In this document: positions 35,472 through 44,596 of the stretch, piece after piece
Position numbering within the stretch: the stretch's first letter is position 1
Layout of the letters: each line of letters starts with the position of its first letter
Origin: Anaerocolumna sp. AGMB13020
Lineage (GTDB): Bacteria; Bacillota; Clostridia; Lachnospirales; Lachnospiraceae
Direction: 5' to 3'
Length of the DNA: 64,000 nucleotides
NCBI RefSeq assembly: GCF_033100115.1
Contig: NZ_CP136910.1
Location: 5,224,001-5,288,000, forward strand
The notes under the pieces: generated by a model
Told to the model about the DNA's origin: nothing
The model's input: only the letters and a program-made list of their open reading frames with translations
The model's database searches: none
Position numbers and translations under genes: made by a program

Positions 35472-36365
35472 ATGAAGAAGCTCAAGGTAGGAACACGAAA
35501 GAGTAAACTTGCACTGGTCCAGACTGAGACAGTAATAGCAGAGCTGAAAAGCCTCAGGACTGATCTGGAGTTTGAGATTGTTCCTTTAAGTACACTGGGA
35601 GACAGGATACAAAGCGTAGCACTTACCCATTTTGGAGGAAAAGGAGCTTTTGTATCTGAACTTGAAGAGGCCATGTTAAAGGGTGACATTGATCTTGCTG
35701 TACATAGTGCCAAGGATCTGCCTTTATCTTTTCCGAAAGGGCTGGATATTATAGGTGTTTCAAAAAGAGAGGATCCGAGGGACGTGTTGGTTACCCGTAC
35801 CGGTGAAGAGCTTAAGGAAAAGGCCGTTATTGGAACCGGAAGTCCCAGAAGGAAACTTCAGCTGGAGGCAGATTATCCTTATGCTGCCAAGGAACTCAGA
35901 GGCAATGTAAATACAAGGCTTGGCAAACTTTCGGCAGGTGAATACGACGGACTATTACTGGCAGCAGCAGGACTTAAGAGATTGCAGGCAGATCAGCTTA
36001 CAGAGTATGATTTTAAGTACTTGGCTCCGGAAAGCTTTATACCCGCAGCAGGACAGGGGATCATAGCTGTGGAGGGCAGAACGGAACAGGCATTATGTGA
36101 TCTATTGGGCAGTTGGTCTGATAAAGAAGCCAGAGAGGCCTTCGAAGCTGAAAGGGAAGTTATAAAGCTTCTTGGAGCCGACTGTACAACACCTCTGGGT
36201 GTCTATGCGGATATAAAGAAAGAGAATATGACAATCCATGCCATTTTCGGTTATGGTGGAAATGCCATTGTTGTTAAAAGAGCAGGATTATCAAAGGATA
36301 GAATTATTCTGGCAGGTGAAGTGGCAGATGAATTAAAAAGAGCAGTCTTAAAGCAACCGGAATAG
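35472..36365 (+). CDS. hemC: Porphobilinogen deaminase (hydroxymethylbilane synthase)
   Basis: A 297-residue enzyme that joins four porphobilinogens into hydroxymethylbilane. The start MKKLKVGTRKSKLALVQTE is typical. The catalytic Asp lies in DLAVHSAKDLP, and Arg residues in GTGSPRRKLQL bind the cofactor. The cofactor-attaching Cys is in LGADCTTPLGVYA. ATG 35472 matches the family; the upstream frame extends into the leader motif. It follows the Met8-like gene by ~100 bases and precedes cobA-hemD by 11, so it belongs to the same operon. Confidence 0.96.
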   Translation: MKKLKVGTRKSKLALVQTETVIAELKSLRTDLEFEIVPLSTLGDRIQSVALTHFGGKGAFVSELEEAMLKGDIDLAVHSAKDLPLSFPKGLDIIGVSKREDPRDVLVTRTGEELKEKAVIGTGSPRRKLQLEADYPYAAKELRGNVNTRLGKLSAGEYDGLLLAAAGLKRLQADQLTEYDFKYLAPESFIPAAGQGIIAVEGRTEQALCDLLGSWSDKEAREAFEAEREVIKLLGADCTTPLGVYADIKKENMTIHAIFGYGGNAIVVKRAGLSKDRIILAGEVADELKRAVLKQPE

Positions 36366-36376
36366 GAGGAGAGACA

Positions 36377-37906
36377 ATGGATCGAAATAAAAATACCAAA
36401 GGGAAAGTATATCTTATAGGCGCAGGACCAGGAGATCCGGAGCTTATAACCCTAAAAGGTGAGAGACTCTTAAAGAGTTGCGAAACAGTGGTATATGACA
36501 GACTGATACCGGAATCGCTGCTTTACCTGGTACCGGAAAACTGTGAAAAAATAGATGTAGGCAAAACGCCGGGAGGAATTTCTGTCCATCAGGAGGATAT
36601 TAACCGAATACTGGTGCGAAAAGCGGAGGAAGGCAAGAAAGTTGTTCGATTAAAGGGTGGTGATCCTTTTGTATTTGGAAGAGGCGGAGAAGAGATACTT
36701 GCACTGCAGAAAGCCGGCATCGACTTTGAGGTGGTACCGGGTATCAGTTCCTCTTTATCAGCACCTGCACTGGGCGGAATTCCAGTTACCCACAGGAACG
36801 TAAGCAGGAGTTTTCATGTAATAACCGGCCATCGTGACAAGGAGGAAGGAGACTGGGATTTCAAAAATCTTGCGAAAGTCGAAGGGACTTTAATCTTTCT
36901 CATGGGGATGGAGAGCATTAAGACCATAACGGAAGAATTGATTAAGGAAGGCAAGGACAGTAATACTCCGGCGGCAGTCATTTCAAATGCCGCCAGAGAT
37001 AATCAGATAACCGTCAGAGGAACCTTAGGAACCATCTCTGCCATAGCCAGTGGAAGAAATATAAAGGCACCTGCCGTTATCGTGATTGGTGAGACAGCAG
37101 CGTATCATTTCTTATCCGGTAAGAAAGGGAACCTGTCCGGTGCTCGTATTGGTATAACCGGAACAGAAAGTTTTGTAAGAAAGCTGTCTGATGCCTTAAG
37201 GGAAGAGGATGCAGCAGTTATAAATTTGGGTTTTCTGACTGTTAAGAAACATACCAAATCACTGGAATTCAAAGAACTTATTGCCAGATTATTTGAATAC
37301 ACCTGGCTTATATTTACCAGCAGCAATGGGGTACAGATATTTTTTGATGCACTAAAAGAGGAAAAAATAGATTTCAGGCGTTTGGCAGCATTTAAAATTG
37401 CTGCGGTGGGACAGGGAACGGCAGATGCTATAGCAGGTTTCGGCTTTGCGGCAGATTATGTTTCAGACAAAGGCAATGGCGGAGCACTTGCAGGAGAACT
37501 GCTGCCCATTCTGACAGAGCAGGACAGATTATTACTTCTTCGGGCAGGGAATGCATCAGGAGATATGACAATCGTACTGAAGAATCATCATGTTATATTC
37601 GAGGATTTCCCGGTATACAGCCTGGTACCGGAGGAGTATAAGAAGCAGAGAGTGTTAAAAGAGCTTTCTGATGTTGACTATCTTATATTTGCCAGCAGCC
37701 TGGGAGTGAAAGAATTCTATCATGAGTTGCCGGAGAATCTGAGAAACTCCATGAAAGCAAAACTTGTATGTATGGGCGAAGCTACCAGGGACAGATTATC
37801 AGCCCTTGGTTATACCAAAATATTACAGGCGGAGAAAACAGCCATATCCTCGTTGGTGCAGACTGTTGTAAAGGATTATGCTGATAAGAAGGAGGAGACA
37901 GAATGA
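36377..37906 (+). CDS. cobA-hemD: Fused uroporphyrinogen-III methyltransferase and uroporphyrinogen-III synthase (CobA-HemD)
   Basis: A 509-residue fusion. Residues ~8-250 are the SAM-dependent CobA/SUMT domain (VYLIGAGPGDPELITLKGER, VVRLKGGDPFVFGRGGEE, IPVTHRNVSRSFHVITGH) that makes precorrin-2. Residues ~258-505 are HemD, which cyclises hydroxymethylbilane to uroporphyrinogen III (LIFTSSNGVQIFF, KIAAVGQGTADAI, LIFASSLGVKEF). Such fusions are standard in Clostridia that make corrinoids or sirohaem but not haem. GGAGGAG precedes the ATG. The stop overlaps hemB by four bases. Confidence 0.95.
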   Translation: MDRNKNTKGKVYLIGAGPGDPELITLKGERLLKSCETVVYDRLIPESLLYLVPENCEKIDVGKTPGGISVHQEDINRILVRKAEEGKKVVRLKGGDPFVFGRGGEEILALQKAGIDFEVVPGISSSLSAPALGGIPVTHRNVSRSFHVITGHRDKEEGDWDFKNLAKVEGTLIFLMGMESIKTITEELIKEGKDSNTPAAVISNAARDNQITVRGTLGTISAIASGRNIKAPAVIVIGETAAYHFLSGKKGNLSGARIGITGTESFVRKLSDALREEDAAVINLGFLTVKKHTKSLEFKELIARLFEYTWLIFTSSNGVQIFFDALKEEKIDFRRLAAFKIAAVGQGTADAIAGFGFAADYVSDKGNGGALAGELLPILTEQDRLLLLRAGNASGDMTIVLKNHHVIFEDFPVYSLVPEEYKKQRVLKELSDVDYLIFASSLGVKEFYHELPENLRNSMKAKLVCMGEATRDRLSALGYTKILQAEKTAISSLVQTVVKDYADKKEETE

Positions 37907-38862
37907 TTAGACGAAGAAGATTGAGAGTTAGTGAAAATATCAGGGCTATGGTACAGGAAAACAGCTTAAGAATAGCAGAACTGGTGTATCCTATATTTAT
38001 AATAGATGGAGACGATAAAAAGAATCCCATAAACTCCATGCCAGGAATCTATCAATACTCCATAGACAGATTAGGAGAAGAACTGGAACGAGTAAGAGCT
38101 TGTGGTATCAAGAGCGTGTTATTGTTCGGGATACCGGAGCATAAGGATGAGATCGGAAGCGAAGCTTATAACAAAGAAGGTATAATCCAAAGGGCAATCA
38201 GGCATATAAAAGCAAATTACAGGGAACTTACGGTCATTGCTGATATCTGTCTTTGCGAATACACAGACCATGGGCATTGCGGAATCGTTAGAAACGGACA
38301 GGTAATCAATGACGATACCCTGCTACTGTTATCAAAAGCTGCGGTAACCTGTGTGATGGCAGGAGCAGATATCATCGCACCTTCTGATATGATGGACGGA
38401 CATGTTGAGGCTATTCGAAGAGCCTTGGATGAAGAGGGTTTTGTAAATACACCCATAATGGCTTACAGTGCGAAATTTGCATCCGGTTACTATGCTCCTT
38501 TCAGGGAGGCTGCTCATTCTGCACCGGGATTTGGAGACAGAAAGACTTATCAGATGGATTATGCCAATGGCAGAGAAGCTGTGAGAGAGATAGAAGATGA
38601 TATCAGAGAAGGTGCAGATATCATCATGGTAAAGCCTGCACTTGCCTATCTGGATGTTGTTCAGTCTGCGGCACAAACGGGTTACCCCGTTGCGGTGTAT
38701 AATGTCAGCGGTGAATATGCAATGGTTAAAGCTGCTGCAGCACTTGGCTATCTGGATGAAAAAAAGGTTGTCTTAGAGAACCTTATGGCAATGAAACGAG
38801 CAGGTGCTAATATTATTATTACCTATCATGCCCTTGATGCTGCTCAGTGGTTAAGTGAGTAG
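37903..38862 (+). CDS. hemB: Delta-aminolevulinic acid dehydratase (porphobilinogen synthase)
   Basis: A 319-residue enzyme that condenses two 5-aminolevulinates into porphobilinogen. Zinc-site cysteines are present (ADICLCEYTDHGHCG), so this is the zinc-dependent type. The two active-site lysines lie in YSAKFASGYYAPFREA and ADIIMVKPALAYLD. The start is an ATGA overlap with the fusion gene, preceded by AAGGAGGAG. It ends the tightly packed part of the operon; about 200 bases separate it from hemL. Confidence 0.96.
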   Translation: MIRRRRLRVSENIRAMVQENSLRIAELVYPIFIIDGDDKKNPINSMPGIYQYSIDRLGEELERVRACGIKSVLLFGIPEHKDEIGSEAYNKEGIIQRAIRHIKANYRELTVIADICLCEYTDHGHCGIVRNGQVINDDTLLLLSKAAVTCVMAGADIIAPSDMMDGHVEAIRRALDEEGFVNTPIMAYSAKFASGYYAPFREAAHSAPGFGDRKTYQMDYANGREAVREIEDDIREGADIIMVKPALAYLDVVQSAAQTGYPVAVYNVSGEYAMVKAAAALGYLDEKKVVLENLMAMKRAGANIIITYHALDAAQWLSE

Positions 38863-38946
38863 TTTGATAAAGTTACAAATGAGATATGAATTAGTACGGA
38901 TGTAAGCGTGACCAGAAGCTAAAAGACCGGATGGCCTAGGAGACCA

Positions 38947-38966
38947 TGCTGCATCAGCAGGTTTTT
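38947..38966 (+). terminator. Weak terminator-like hairpin between hemB and hemL
   Basis: TGCTG and CAGCA pair around a three-base loop and are followed by GGTTTTT. The stem is short (5 bp), so efficiency would be low. It ends three bases before the hemL leader motif, which may therefore be transcribed partly by read-through. Confidence 0.35.
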
Positions 38967-38968
38967 AT

Positions 38969-39070
38969 GAGTGAAAGAAAATAAATTGAAAGGATGCCAC
39001 GTTGAGATTTTTCGCTCCTTATATTGGTGGCAGTGTCGCAGGAAAGCCTGCGATATGTGATAGGTACAGT
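38969..39070 (+). promoter_or_regulatory. Structured leader motif before hemL (pseudoknot-like), copy 2
   Basis: Segments a GAGTGAAAG (38969-38977), b TGCCAC (38995-39000), a' TTTTCGCTC (39009-39017) and b' GTGGCA (39027-39032) keep the a-b-a'-b' order of the fucU copy. The b/b' pair changed together (T-A to C-G). The following hairpin TGTCGCAGG/CCTGCGATA (39034-39055) also keeps nine pairs. Fifteen bases then lead to the ATG of hemL. Loop sequence between a and b (AAAATAA, ATTGAAAGGA) is conserved as well. Confidence 0.7.
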
Positions 39071-40348
39071 ATGAAAGATCAGGAATCACAGAAGCTTTAT
39101 GAAGAAGCTCTTCAATATATGCCCGGCGGTGTCAACAGTCCTGTCAGGGCTTTTCGTCAGGTAAATCGTAATCCGCTGTTTATAGAGAAAGGAAAAGGCA
39201 GCCGAATTTATGATGCAGACGGCAATGAATTTATAGACTATGTAGGTTCCTATGGACCGCTGATTCTGGGACATGCCAGAGAAGAGGTAGTAGAAGCCGT
39301 GAGAGAAGCAGCAGCTTGCGGACTTACCTTTGGAGCACCCACAAGACGTGAAATACGCCTTACGGAATTGATACAGGAGTGCGTTCCTTCAATGGAAATG
39401 GTGAGACTTGTAAACTCAGGAACAGAAGCAGTTATGAGTGCACTCAGGCTGGCCAGAGGTTATACGGGACGTAAAAAAATCATCAAATTTACCGGCTGTT
39501 ATCATGGGCATTCCGACGGACTTTTGGCAAAAGCAGGTTCCGGCTTATTGACCCAGGCTCTGCCGGATAGTCTTGGAGTTCCAAAAGCATTTACAAAACA
39601 TACGCTCCTGGCTGATTATAATGACACAGAAAGTGTAAAAGAACTATTTCATAAATACAAAGGAGAGATTGCAGCAGTAATTGTTGAGCCGGTAGCAGCT
39701 AATATGGGTGTTGTACTGCCGGAAGAGAATTTCCTCTCTTTTCTGCGAAAAATAACAGATGATAATGGAAGCCTTCTGGTATTTGACGAGGTAATCACCG
39801 GCTTCAGGCTGGCTTTAGGCGGCGCGCAGGAATATTTCCAGGTTAAACCAGACCTTACTACCCTGGGTAAGATCGTGGGAGGCGGAATGCCCATTGGGGC
39901 ATATGGCGGAAGAAGAGAAATCATGGAGAAAATAGCTCCCCTGGGACCGGTTTATCAGGCTGGTACCCTCTCTGGTAATCCTCTGTCAACTGCTGCGGGG
40001 ATTAAGACTCTTGAGCTGTTAAAGAGCTCTCAGGGCTTATATGAGGAACTGGCAGCGAAAGGAGAGCTGTTAAGGAGCAGAATCCAAACTGCCGGTAAAG
40101 GAAGAATCAAAGTGAATTCTATCGGTTCCCTGTTATGTATTTATTTCACGGAGGGAGAAATAAGAGATTATAACAGTGCTTTAACTGCCGGAGTAAAGGA
40201 TTATGCAATCTTTTTCGAGTATCTCCTGGAGAACGGAATCTATGCGGCACCTTCTCAATTCGAGGCTATGTTCTTATCGGGAGCTCATACAGCAGAAGAT
40301 GTTGAATATACAGCACAGACTATTGAAAAGTATTTTGGTTCGATATAA
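39071..40348 (+). CDS. hemL: Glutamate-1-semialdehyde 2,1-aminomutase
   Basis: A 425-residue PLP enzyme that converts glutamate-1-semialdehyde to 5-aminolevulinate. The start region has LYEEALQYMPGGVNSPVRAF. The PLP-binding motifs are VNSGTEAVMSALRLARGYTG and DEVITGFR, and the Schiff-base Lys lies in TLGKIVGGGMPIGAYGG. ATG 39071 is set by family alignment and by the end of the leader motif; the open frame upstream to 39002 is within that motif. It supplies the second C5-pathway step, although it sits last in the gene order. Confidence 0.96.
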   Translation: MKDQESQKLYEEALQYMPGGVNSPVRAFRQVNRNPLFIEKGKGSRIYDADGNEFIDYVGSYGPLILGHAREEVVEAVREAAACGLTFGAPTRREIRLTELIQECVPSMEMVRLVNSGTEAVMSALRLARGYTGRKKIIKFTGCYHGHSDGLLAKAGSGLLTQALPDSLGVPKAFTKHTLLADYNDTESVKELFHKYKGEIAAVIVEPVAANMGVVLPEENFLSFLRKITDDNGSLLVFDEVITGFRLALGGAQEYFQVKPDLTTLGKIVGGGMPIGAYGGRREIMEKIAPLGPVYQAGTLSGNPLSTAAGIKTLELLKSSQGLYEELAAKGELLRSRIQTAGKGRIKVNSIGSLLCIYFTEGEIRDYNSALTAGVKDYAIFFEYLLENGIYAAPSQFEAMFLSGAHTAEDVEYTAQTIEKYFGSI

Positions 40349-40369
40349 GAAAGACAGGAGGCATGGCCA

Positions 40370-41572
40370 ATGAGCGGAATATATATAGTCGGAGGAGGAG
40401 CCTCAGGACTTTTTGCAGCAATTTGCGCAGCAAGAAGAAACAAAAAGGTTACGGTACTGGAACACAAGGACAAGCCGGGGAAGAAAATTCTTGCAACCGG
40501 TAATGGGAAATGCAATTATACCAACCTGGTCCAGAAGGAAGACTGCTATCGTAGCAGTAATCCATCTTTTGCCAGGGAAGCTTTAAGGGCTTTTAATGTG
40601 AACGCGACCGTTGATTTTTTTAAGGAGATTGGTATCTATCCCTTGGACAGAAATGGATATCTATACCCTAACTCAGGACAGGCCTCTTCTGTATTAGAGG
40701 TGTTATTGCTGGAGGCGGCGAGAACCGGTGTTACGATTGAATGTAATGCCCATGTACAGAAAATTGATAAGGGTCTCTCTGTCTATTTGGAGGATAGAAA
40801 ATACCAGGCAGACGGAATTATCCTGGCAGCAGGGGGGAAGGCAGCACCTGCCCATGGCTCGGACGGAAGCGGACTTTCTATCGCCCGTGAATTAGGACAT
40901 AACATTCTCACGCCTTTACCGGCACTTGTACAGTTAAAATCAGGGGCGAAATACTTTAAGATCCTCTCAGGTGTCAGAACAGAAGCAGAGGTCAGCCTGT
41001 ATATTGAAAACCAGCGGAAGACATCTGAAAAAGGTGAGGTTTTACTTGCTGAGTATGGATTGTCTGGAATTCCGGTAATGCAGATAAGCCGTTATGCAGC
41101 AGAAGCACTTAACAGAGGAAGCAAAGTAACAGTTGTGCTTGATTTTCTTCCGTTTCTCACAAAAGAAGAATTAAAAGAAATGCTGTATTACAGGTTAAAG
41201 CGTAATGTGAAAGAAACCCTGGAGGAAGCTTTTCTGGGACTGCTAAATAAAAAACTCGCTTATGCTGCAATAAAGGAGAGTAAATTGGACCCTTATTATA
41301 GGATAGAGGATATAAAGGATTCTCAACTGACGATCCTTGTGAATCAGTTAAAAGAATGGAAAGTAACTATAACAGACACGCATTCCTTTGAACATGCCCA
41401 GGTAATGGCAGGGGGAATTGACACAAAGGAAATTAACCCCGTAACGATGGAGTCAAAACTTATAAAAGGACTTTACTTTGCAGGAGAGATAATAGATGTT
41501 GATGGTACCTGCGGTGGGTATAATCTGCAATGGGCATGGTCCAGCGGCCATGCGGCGGGTACACATATATAA
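40370..41572 (+). CDS. FAD-dependent oxidoreductase, HI0933/YhiN (BaiN-like) family
   Basis: A 400-residue flavoprotein. The N-terminal FAD-binding motif is IVGGGASGLFAAICAARR, followed by GKKILATGNGKCNYTN, which is characteristic of the HI0933/YhiN group (COG2081). The C-terminal motif is GLYFAGEIIDVDGTCGGYNL. Members are of mostly unknown function; a relation to BaiN-type steroid reductases has been proposed for some. CAGGAGG precedes the ATG, 21 bases after hemL, so it may be co-transcribed with hemL. Its substrate cannot be told. Confidence 0.9.
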   Translation: MSGIYIVGGGASGLFAAICAARRNKKVTVLEHKDKPGKKILATGNGKCNYTNLVQKEDCYRSSNPSFAREALRAFNVNATVDFFKEIGIYPLDRNGYLYPNSGQASSVLEVLLLEAARTGVTIECNAHVQKIDKGLSVYLEDRKYQADGIILAAGGKAAPAHGSDGSGLSIARELGHNILTPLPALVQLKSGAKYFKILSGVRTEAEVSLYIENQRKTSEKGEVLLAEYGLSGIPVMQISRYAAEALNRGSKVTVVLDFLPFLTKEELKEMLYYRLKRNVKETLEEAFLGLLNKKLAYAAIKESKLDPYYRIEDIKDSQLTILVNQLKEWKVTITDTHSFEHAQVMAGGIDTKEINPVTMESKLIKGLYFAGEIIDVDGTCGGYNLQWAWSSGHAAGTHI

Positions 41573-41634
41573 GCTGGCGAAAAGGAAAAAAATAAAAAGC
41601 AGAAGTTTCGCCTACACAGAAAAAGAGGTAAGAG

Positions 41635-43287
41635 ATGTTACAAATATCCCAGTTAAAATTAAGAGTTGGTCATAGTACAGGGGATTTATATAAGCTTGCG
41701 GCAAAAACCTTAAAAATAACAGAGCAGGAAATACAACAGCTTGTTATAACAAAGAAATCCATTGATGCCAGAAAAGAAGATATATTTTATGTCTATCAGG
41801 TAGAGGTACAGATAGCCGCTGAAGAGAAAAAACTTGCAAAACTAAAAGCGCCAAACGTAACCATCGCAAAAGCGGCTGGTTACGATTTTAAACCCTCCGG
41901 TATAAATAAGCTTTCTCAACGTCCTGTTATAGCTGGCTTTGGCCCTGCCGGATTATTCTGCGGGCTAATGCTTGCAAGAAACGGATACAATCCCATTATA
42001 CTGGAACGTGGAGAAGAGGTTGACAGCCGTGTTAAATCGGTAGAAGAATTCTGGAAAAGCGGGAAGCTTAACAGAGAGTCCAATGTTCAATTTGGAGAAG
42101 GCGGTGCAGGAACCTTTTCTGATGGGAAGCTTAACACCCTTGTCAAAGACAAATGGGGAAGAAATCAGGAAGTTCTAAAGATCCTTGCAGAGCATGGAGC
42201 ACCGGAGGAAATCCTATACCTTAATAAACCCCATATTGGCACGGATAAATTAAGAAACGTGGTGAAAGCCATCAGGGAGGAAATAAAAAGCCTTGGCGGT
42301 GAGGTGAGGTTCAATACCTGCCTTACGGATGTTAAGACTGAAAAAGGAACAATAACCGGAGTCGAACTAAACCATGAGGAGTTTCTTTCCTGTGATTGTC
42401 TGGTACTGGCATTGGGACACAGTGCAAGAGATACCTTTAAACTCCTTTGGGAGAAGAGAATGAAACTGACTTCGAAATCCTTCGCCATTGGACTTCGTAT
42501 GGAACACCCGCAGATTCTGATCAGCCGGAACCAGTATGGCAACAGGTATACAGAGCTTCCTCCGGCAGACTATAAACTGACCCACAATGCTGTGAATGGC
42601 AGAGGGATTTATTCTTTTTGCATGTGCCCGGGCGGGTTTGTCGTAAACGCTTCCTCAGAAGAAGGTCGCCTTGCAGTAAATGGTATGAGTAATCATGCCA
42701 GAGATGAAAGGAATGCGAACAGTGCCTTAATCGTAACGGTTACTCCACCAGATTTTAAGGAACTGGTTCTGAAAGACGAGCAGGGCTTCAAAGAGACGTA
42801 CGATGGTGTAGGTGCGGAGGAGAATCCTATGATAGGTGTTGAATTTCAAAGGATTTGGGAAGCAAAAGCTTATGAAGCCGGAAGAGGACGAATACCGGTG
42901 CAGCTCTATGGTGATTTCAAATGCAACAGGACAAGCAGCGGCTTTGGCAGCATAACACCGAATACCAAAGGGGAGTATAATCTGGCAAACCTAAGGGATT
43001 GTCTGCCGGAATATGTATCAACTGCACTGATGGACGGAATCCAGGCTTTTGAGAGAAGAATAGAAGGGTTTTCCAACGAAGAAGCTGTTTTAACCGGTGT
43101 GGAGACAAGAACCTCTTCCCCCCTTCGAATGGAACGGGATGAATTTTTTGAAGCCAGTATTAAAGGTATATATCCCTGTGGTGAAGGTGCTGGTTACGCC
43201 GGAGGAATCACCTCTGCGGCAATTGACGGAATCAAAGTATTTGAAGCGATTGCCTCCAAATATAAGGCAAATGAAGCATATAATTAG
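41635..43287 (+). CDS. Uncharacterised FAD-dependent dehydrogenase (COG2509 type)
   Basis: A 550-residue flavoprotein. An N-terminal ~80-residue domain (ITKKSIDARKEDIFYVYQVE) precedes the FAD dinucleotide motif VIAGFGPAGLFCGLMLARNG. The SNVQFGEGGAGTFSDGKLNT stretch and the C-terminal YPCGEGAGYAGGITSAAIDG are signatures of COG2509 FAD-dependent dehydrogenases. Function is unknown. AGAGGTAAGAG precedes the ATG. It lies 60 bases after the YhiN-like gene on the same strand and may be part of the same transcript. Length is as expected and the gene appears intact. Confidence 0.9.
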   Translation: MLQISQLKLRVGHSTGDLYKLAAKTLKITEQEIQQLVITKKSIDARKEDIFYVYQVEVQIAAEEKKLAKLKAPNVTIAKAAGYDFKPSGINKLSQRPVIAGFGPAGLFCGLMLARNGYNPIILERGEEVDSRVKSVEEFWKSGKLNRESNVQFGEGGAGTFSDGKLNTLVKDKWGRNQEVLKILAEHGAPEEILYLNKPHIGTDKLRNVVKAIREEIKSLGGEVRFNTCLTDVKTEKGTITGVELNHEEFLSCDCLVLALGHSARDTFKLLWEKRMKLTSKSFAIGLRMEHPQILISRNQYGNRYTELPPADYKLTHNAVNGRGIYSFCMCPGGFVVNASSEEGRLAVNGMSNHARDERNANSALIVTVTPPDFKELVLKDEQGFKETYDGVGAEENPMIGVEFQRIWEAKAYEAGRGRIPVQLYGDFKCNRTSSGFGSITPNTKGEYNLANLRDCLPEYVSTALMDGIQAFERRIEGFSNEEAVLTGVETRTSSPLRMERDEFFEASIKGIYPCGEGAGYAGGITSAAIDGIKVFEAIASKYKANEAYN

Positions 43288-43370
43288 AATGATGTGGAAT
43301 TATATGTATTCTGAGAGGGCAGCGTGGTAAAGGAATACAGTAATTTTTAACAAAATATACAAAGCGGATA

Positions 43371-43399
43371 TTTACACCACATGGAAATTAATGTACAAT
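43371..43399 (+). promoter_or_regulatory. Sigma-A promoter of proB
   Basis: TTTACA (43371-43376), a 17-bp spacer and TACAAT (43394-43399) lie 78 bases before the proB start. Confidence 0.55.
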
Positions 43400-43476
43400 A
43401 ATAATAATTGTTATGAATATTAAGAGGGGCTGTCATCAGAGAGAGGATTTAAGCCTCGGGGAAGGATGAATCACAA

Positions 43477-44328
43477 GTGTCTTTAAGAGAACTGTTAAAG
43501 GATAAGAAAAGAATTGTTATTAAGATAGGATCATCTTCATTGACCCATGAAGAAACAGGACGTATCAATCTCTCTAAAATGGAGAAATTAGTACGTATAC
43601 TGACAGATATCAGAAATCAGGGAAAAGATGTGATATTAGTATCCTCCGGAGCTATTGCTGTAGGAAAGGAAACGTTAGGCCTGCAAAAGAGACCAACTGA
43701 GAAAGTAGAGAAGCAGGCCTGTGCTGCAGTGGGACAGGCAAGACTGATGATGGTATATCAGAAGTTGTTTGCTGAATACAACCAGATTCCGGCACAAATA
43801 TTAATGACCAAATATACAATGATTAATGATATCAGCAGAGCAAATGCTTTTAATACCTTTGAGGAATTGTTCCGAAAAGGTGTTATTCCAATTGTTAATG
43901 AAAATGATACTGTTTCTACCGATGAGCTTGAATTTGGTGATAATGATACTCTTTCCGCAATCGTTAGTGCGCTGATACAAGCTGACCTCTTAATACTGTT
44001 GTCTGATATAGACGGACTCTATACGGATGATCCGAAGAAAAATCCCCAGGCTGAGTTTATAGATTATGTCGAGCATATCGACACGAATCTGGATAATATG
44101 GCGAAGGATTCCTCTTCCTTAGTAGGAACAGGCGGAATGGCTACAAAGATCAGTGCTGCGAAGATTGCTACGGCTTCCGGTGCAGACATGGTAATAGCCA
44201 ATGGTGAGGATGTCAGTGTAATCAGTGCTATTGTAAGCGGGGAGAATAAAGGTACCTTCTTTAAGGCTCATAAAGATGAAAAGTTCATATTATTGGACTA
44301 TATCAGCACAAAACAATACTCAAAATAA
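43477..44328 (+). CDS. proB: Glutamate 5-kinase (short form without PUA domain)
   Basis: A 283-residue amino-acid kinase that phosphorylates glutamate, the first step of proline synthesis. Visible motifs: VIKIGSSSLTHEETGRIN (phosphate loop), VSSGAIAVGKETLGL, PIVNENDTVS, and LLSDIDGLYTDDPKKNP. E. coli ProB (367 residues) carries a C-terminal PUA domain, which is absent here, as in several Clostridia. The start is GTG at 43477, with GGGGAAGGA some ten bases upstream. A DUF896 gene and fau separate it from proA. Confidence 0.95.
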   Translation: MSLRELLKDKKRIVIKIGSSSLTHEETGRINLSKMEKLVRILTDIRNQGKDVILVSSGAIAVGKETLGLQKRPTEKVEKQACAAVGQARLMMVYQKLFAEYNQIPAQILMTKYTMINDISRANAFNTFEELFRKGVIPIVNENDTVSTDELEFGDNDTLSAIVSALIQADLLILLSDIDGLYTDDPKKNPQAEFIDYVEHIDTNLDNMAKDSSSLVGTGGMATKISAAKIATASGADMVIANGEDVSVISAIVSGENKGTFFKAHKDEKFILLDYISTKQYSK

Positions 44329-44386
44329 AAAATAAGATGTATAAACAGCAATAAGTTTATAAACACAAATTAGAAGAGGAATGCAT

Positions 44387-44596
44387 ATGGAAGATTTAAA
44401 ATTGACAAGAATAAATGAATTATACAAAAAATCTCAGGAAGCAGGACTTACGGCGGAAGAAAAAGAAGAGCAGGTGAAGCTTCGCGGTGAATATATCCAA
44501 TCTGTGAGAAATAATCTAAGGGGTACGCTTAATCAGATAAGTATCTTAAATCCTGACGGGACGGTAACTGAACTATCAAAAAAGGATAAACATTAA
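44387..44596 (+). CDS. DUF896 family small protein (YnzC-like)
   Basis: A 69-residue protein of the DUF896/YnzC family: LTRINELYKKSQEAGLTAEE, then KLRGEYIQSVRNNLRGTLNQ. The fold is a two- to three-helix bundle, and B. subtilis YnzC is SOS-linked with no known activity. ATG 44387 is chosen because GAGGA sits eight bases upstream; ATG 44381 would leave only two bases of spacing. The stop overlaps the start of the next gene (TAATG), which implies coupled translation with the folate enzyme. Confidence 0.9.
   Translation: MEDLKLTRINELYKKSQEAGLTAEEKEEQVKLRGEYIQSVRNNLRGTLNQISILNPDGTVTELSKKDKH

Noticed and set aside
38938..38945. AGGAGACC in the hemB-hemL gap resembles the conserved 3' box of cobalamin riboswitches.
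   Set aside because: The rest of the cobalamin aptamer (GGUGC.., GCCACUG box and correct helices) is not found upstream. With only about 75 bases available, an eight-base match is not enough.
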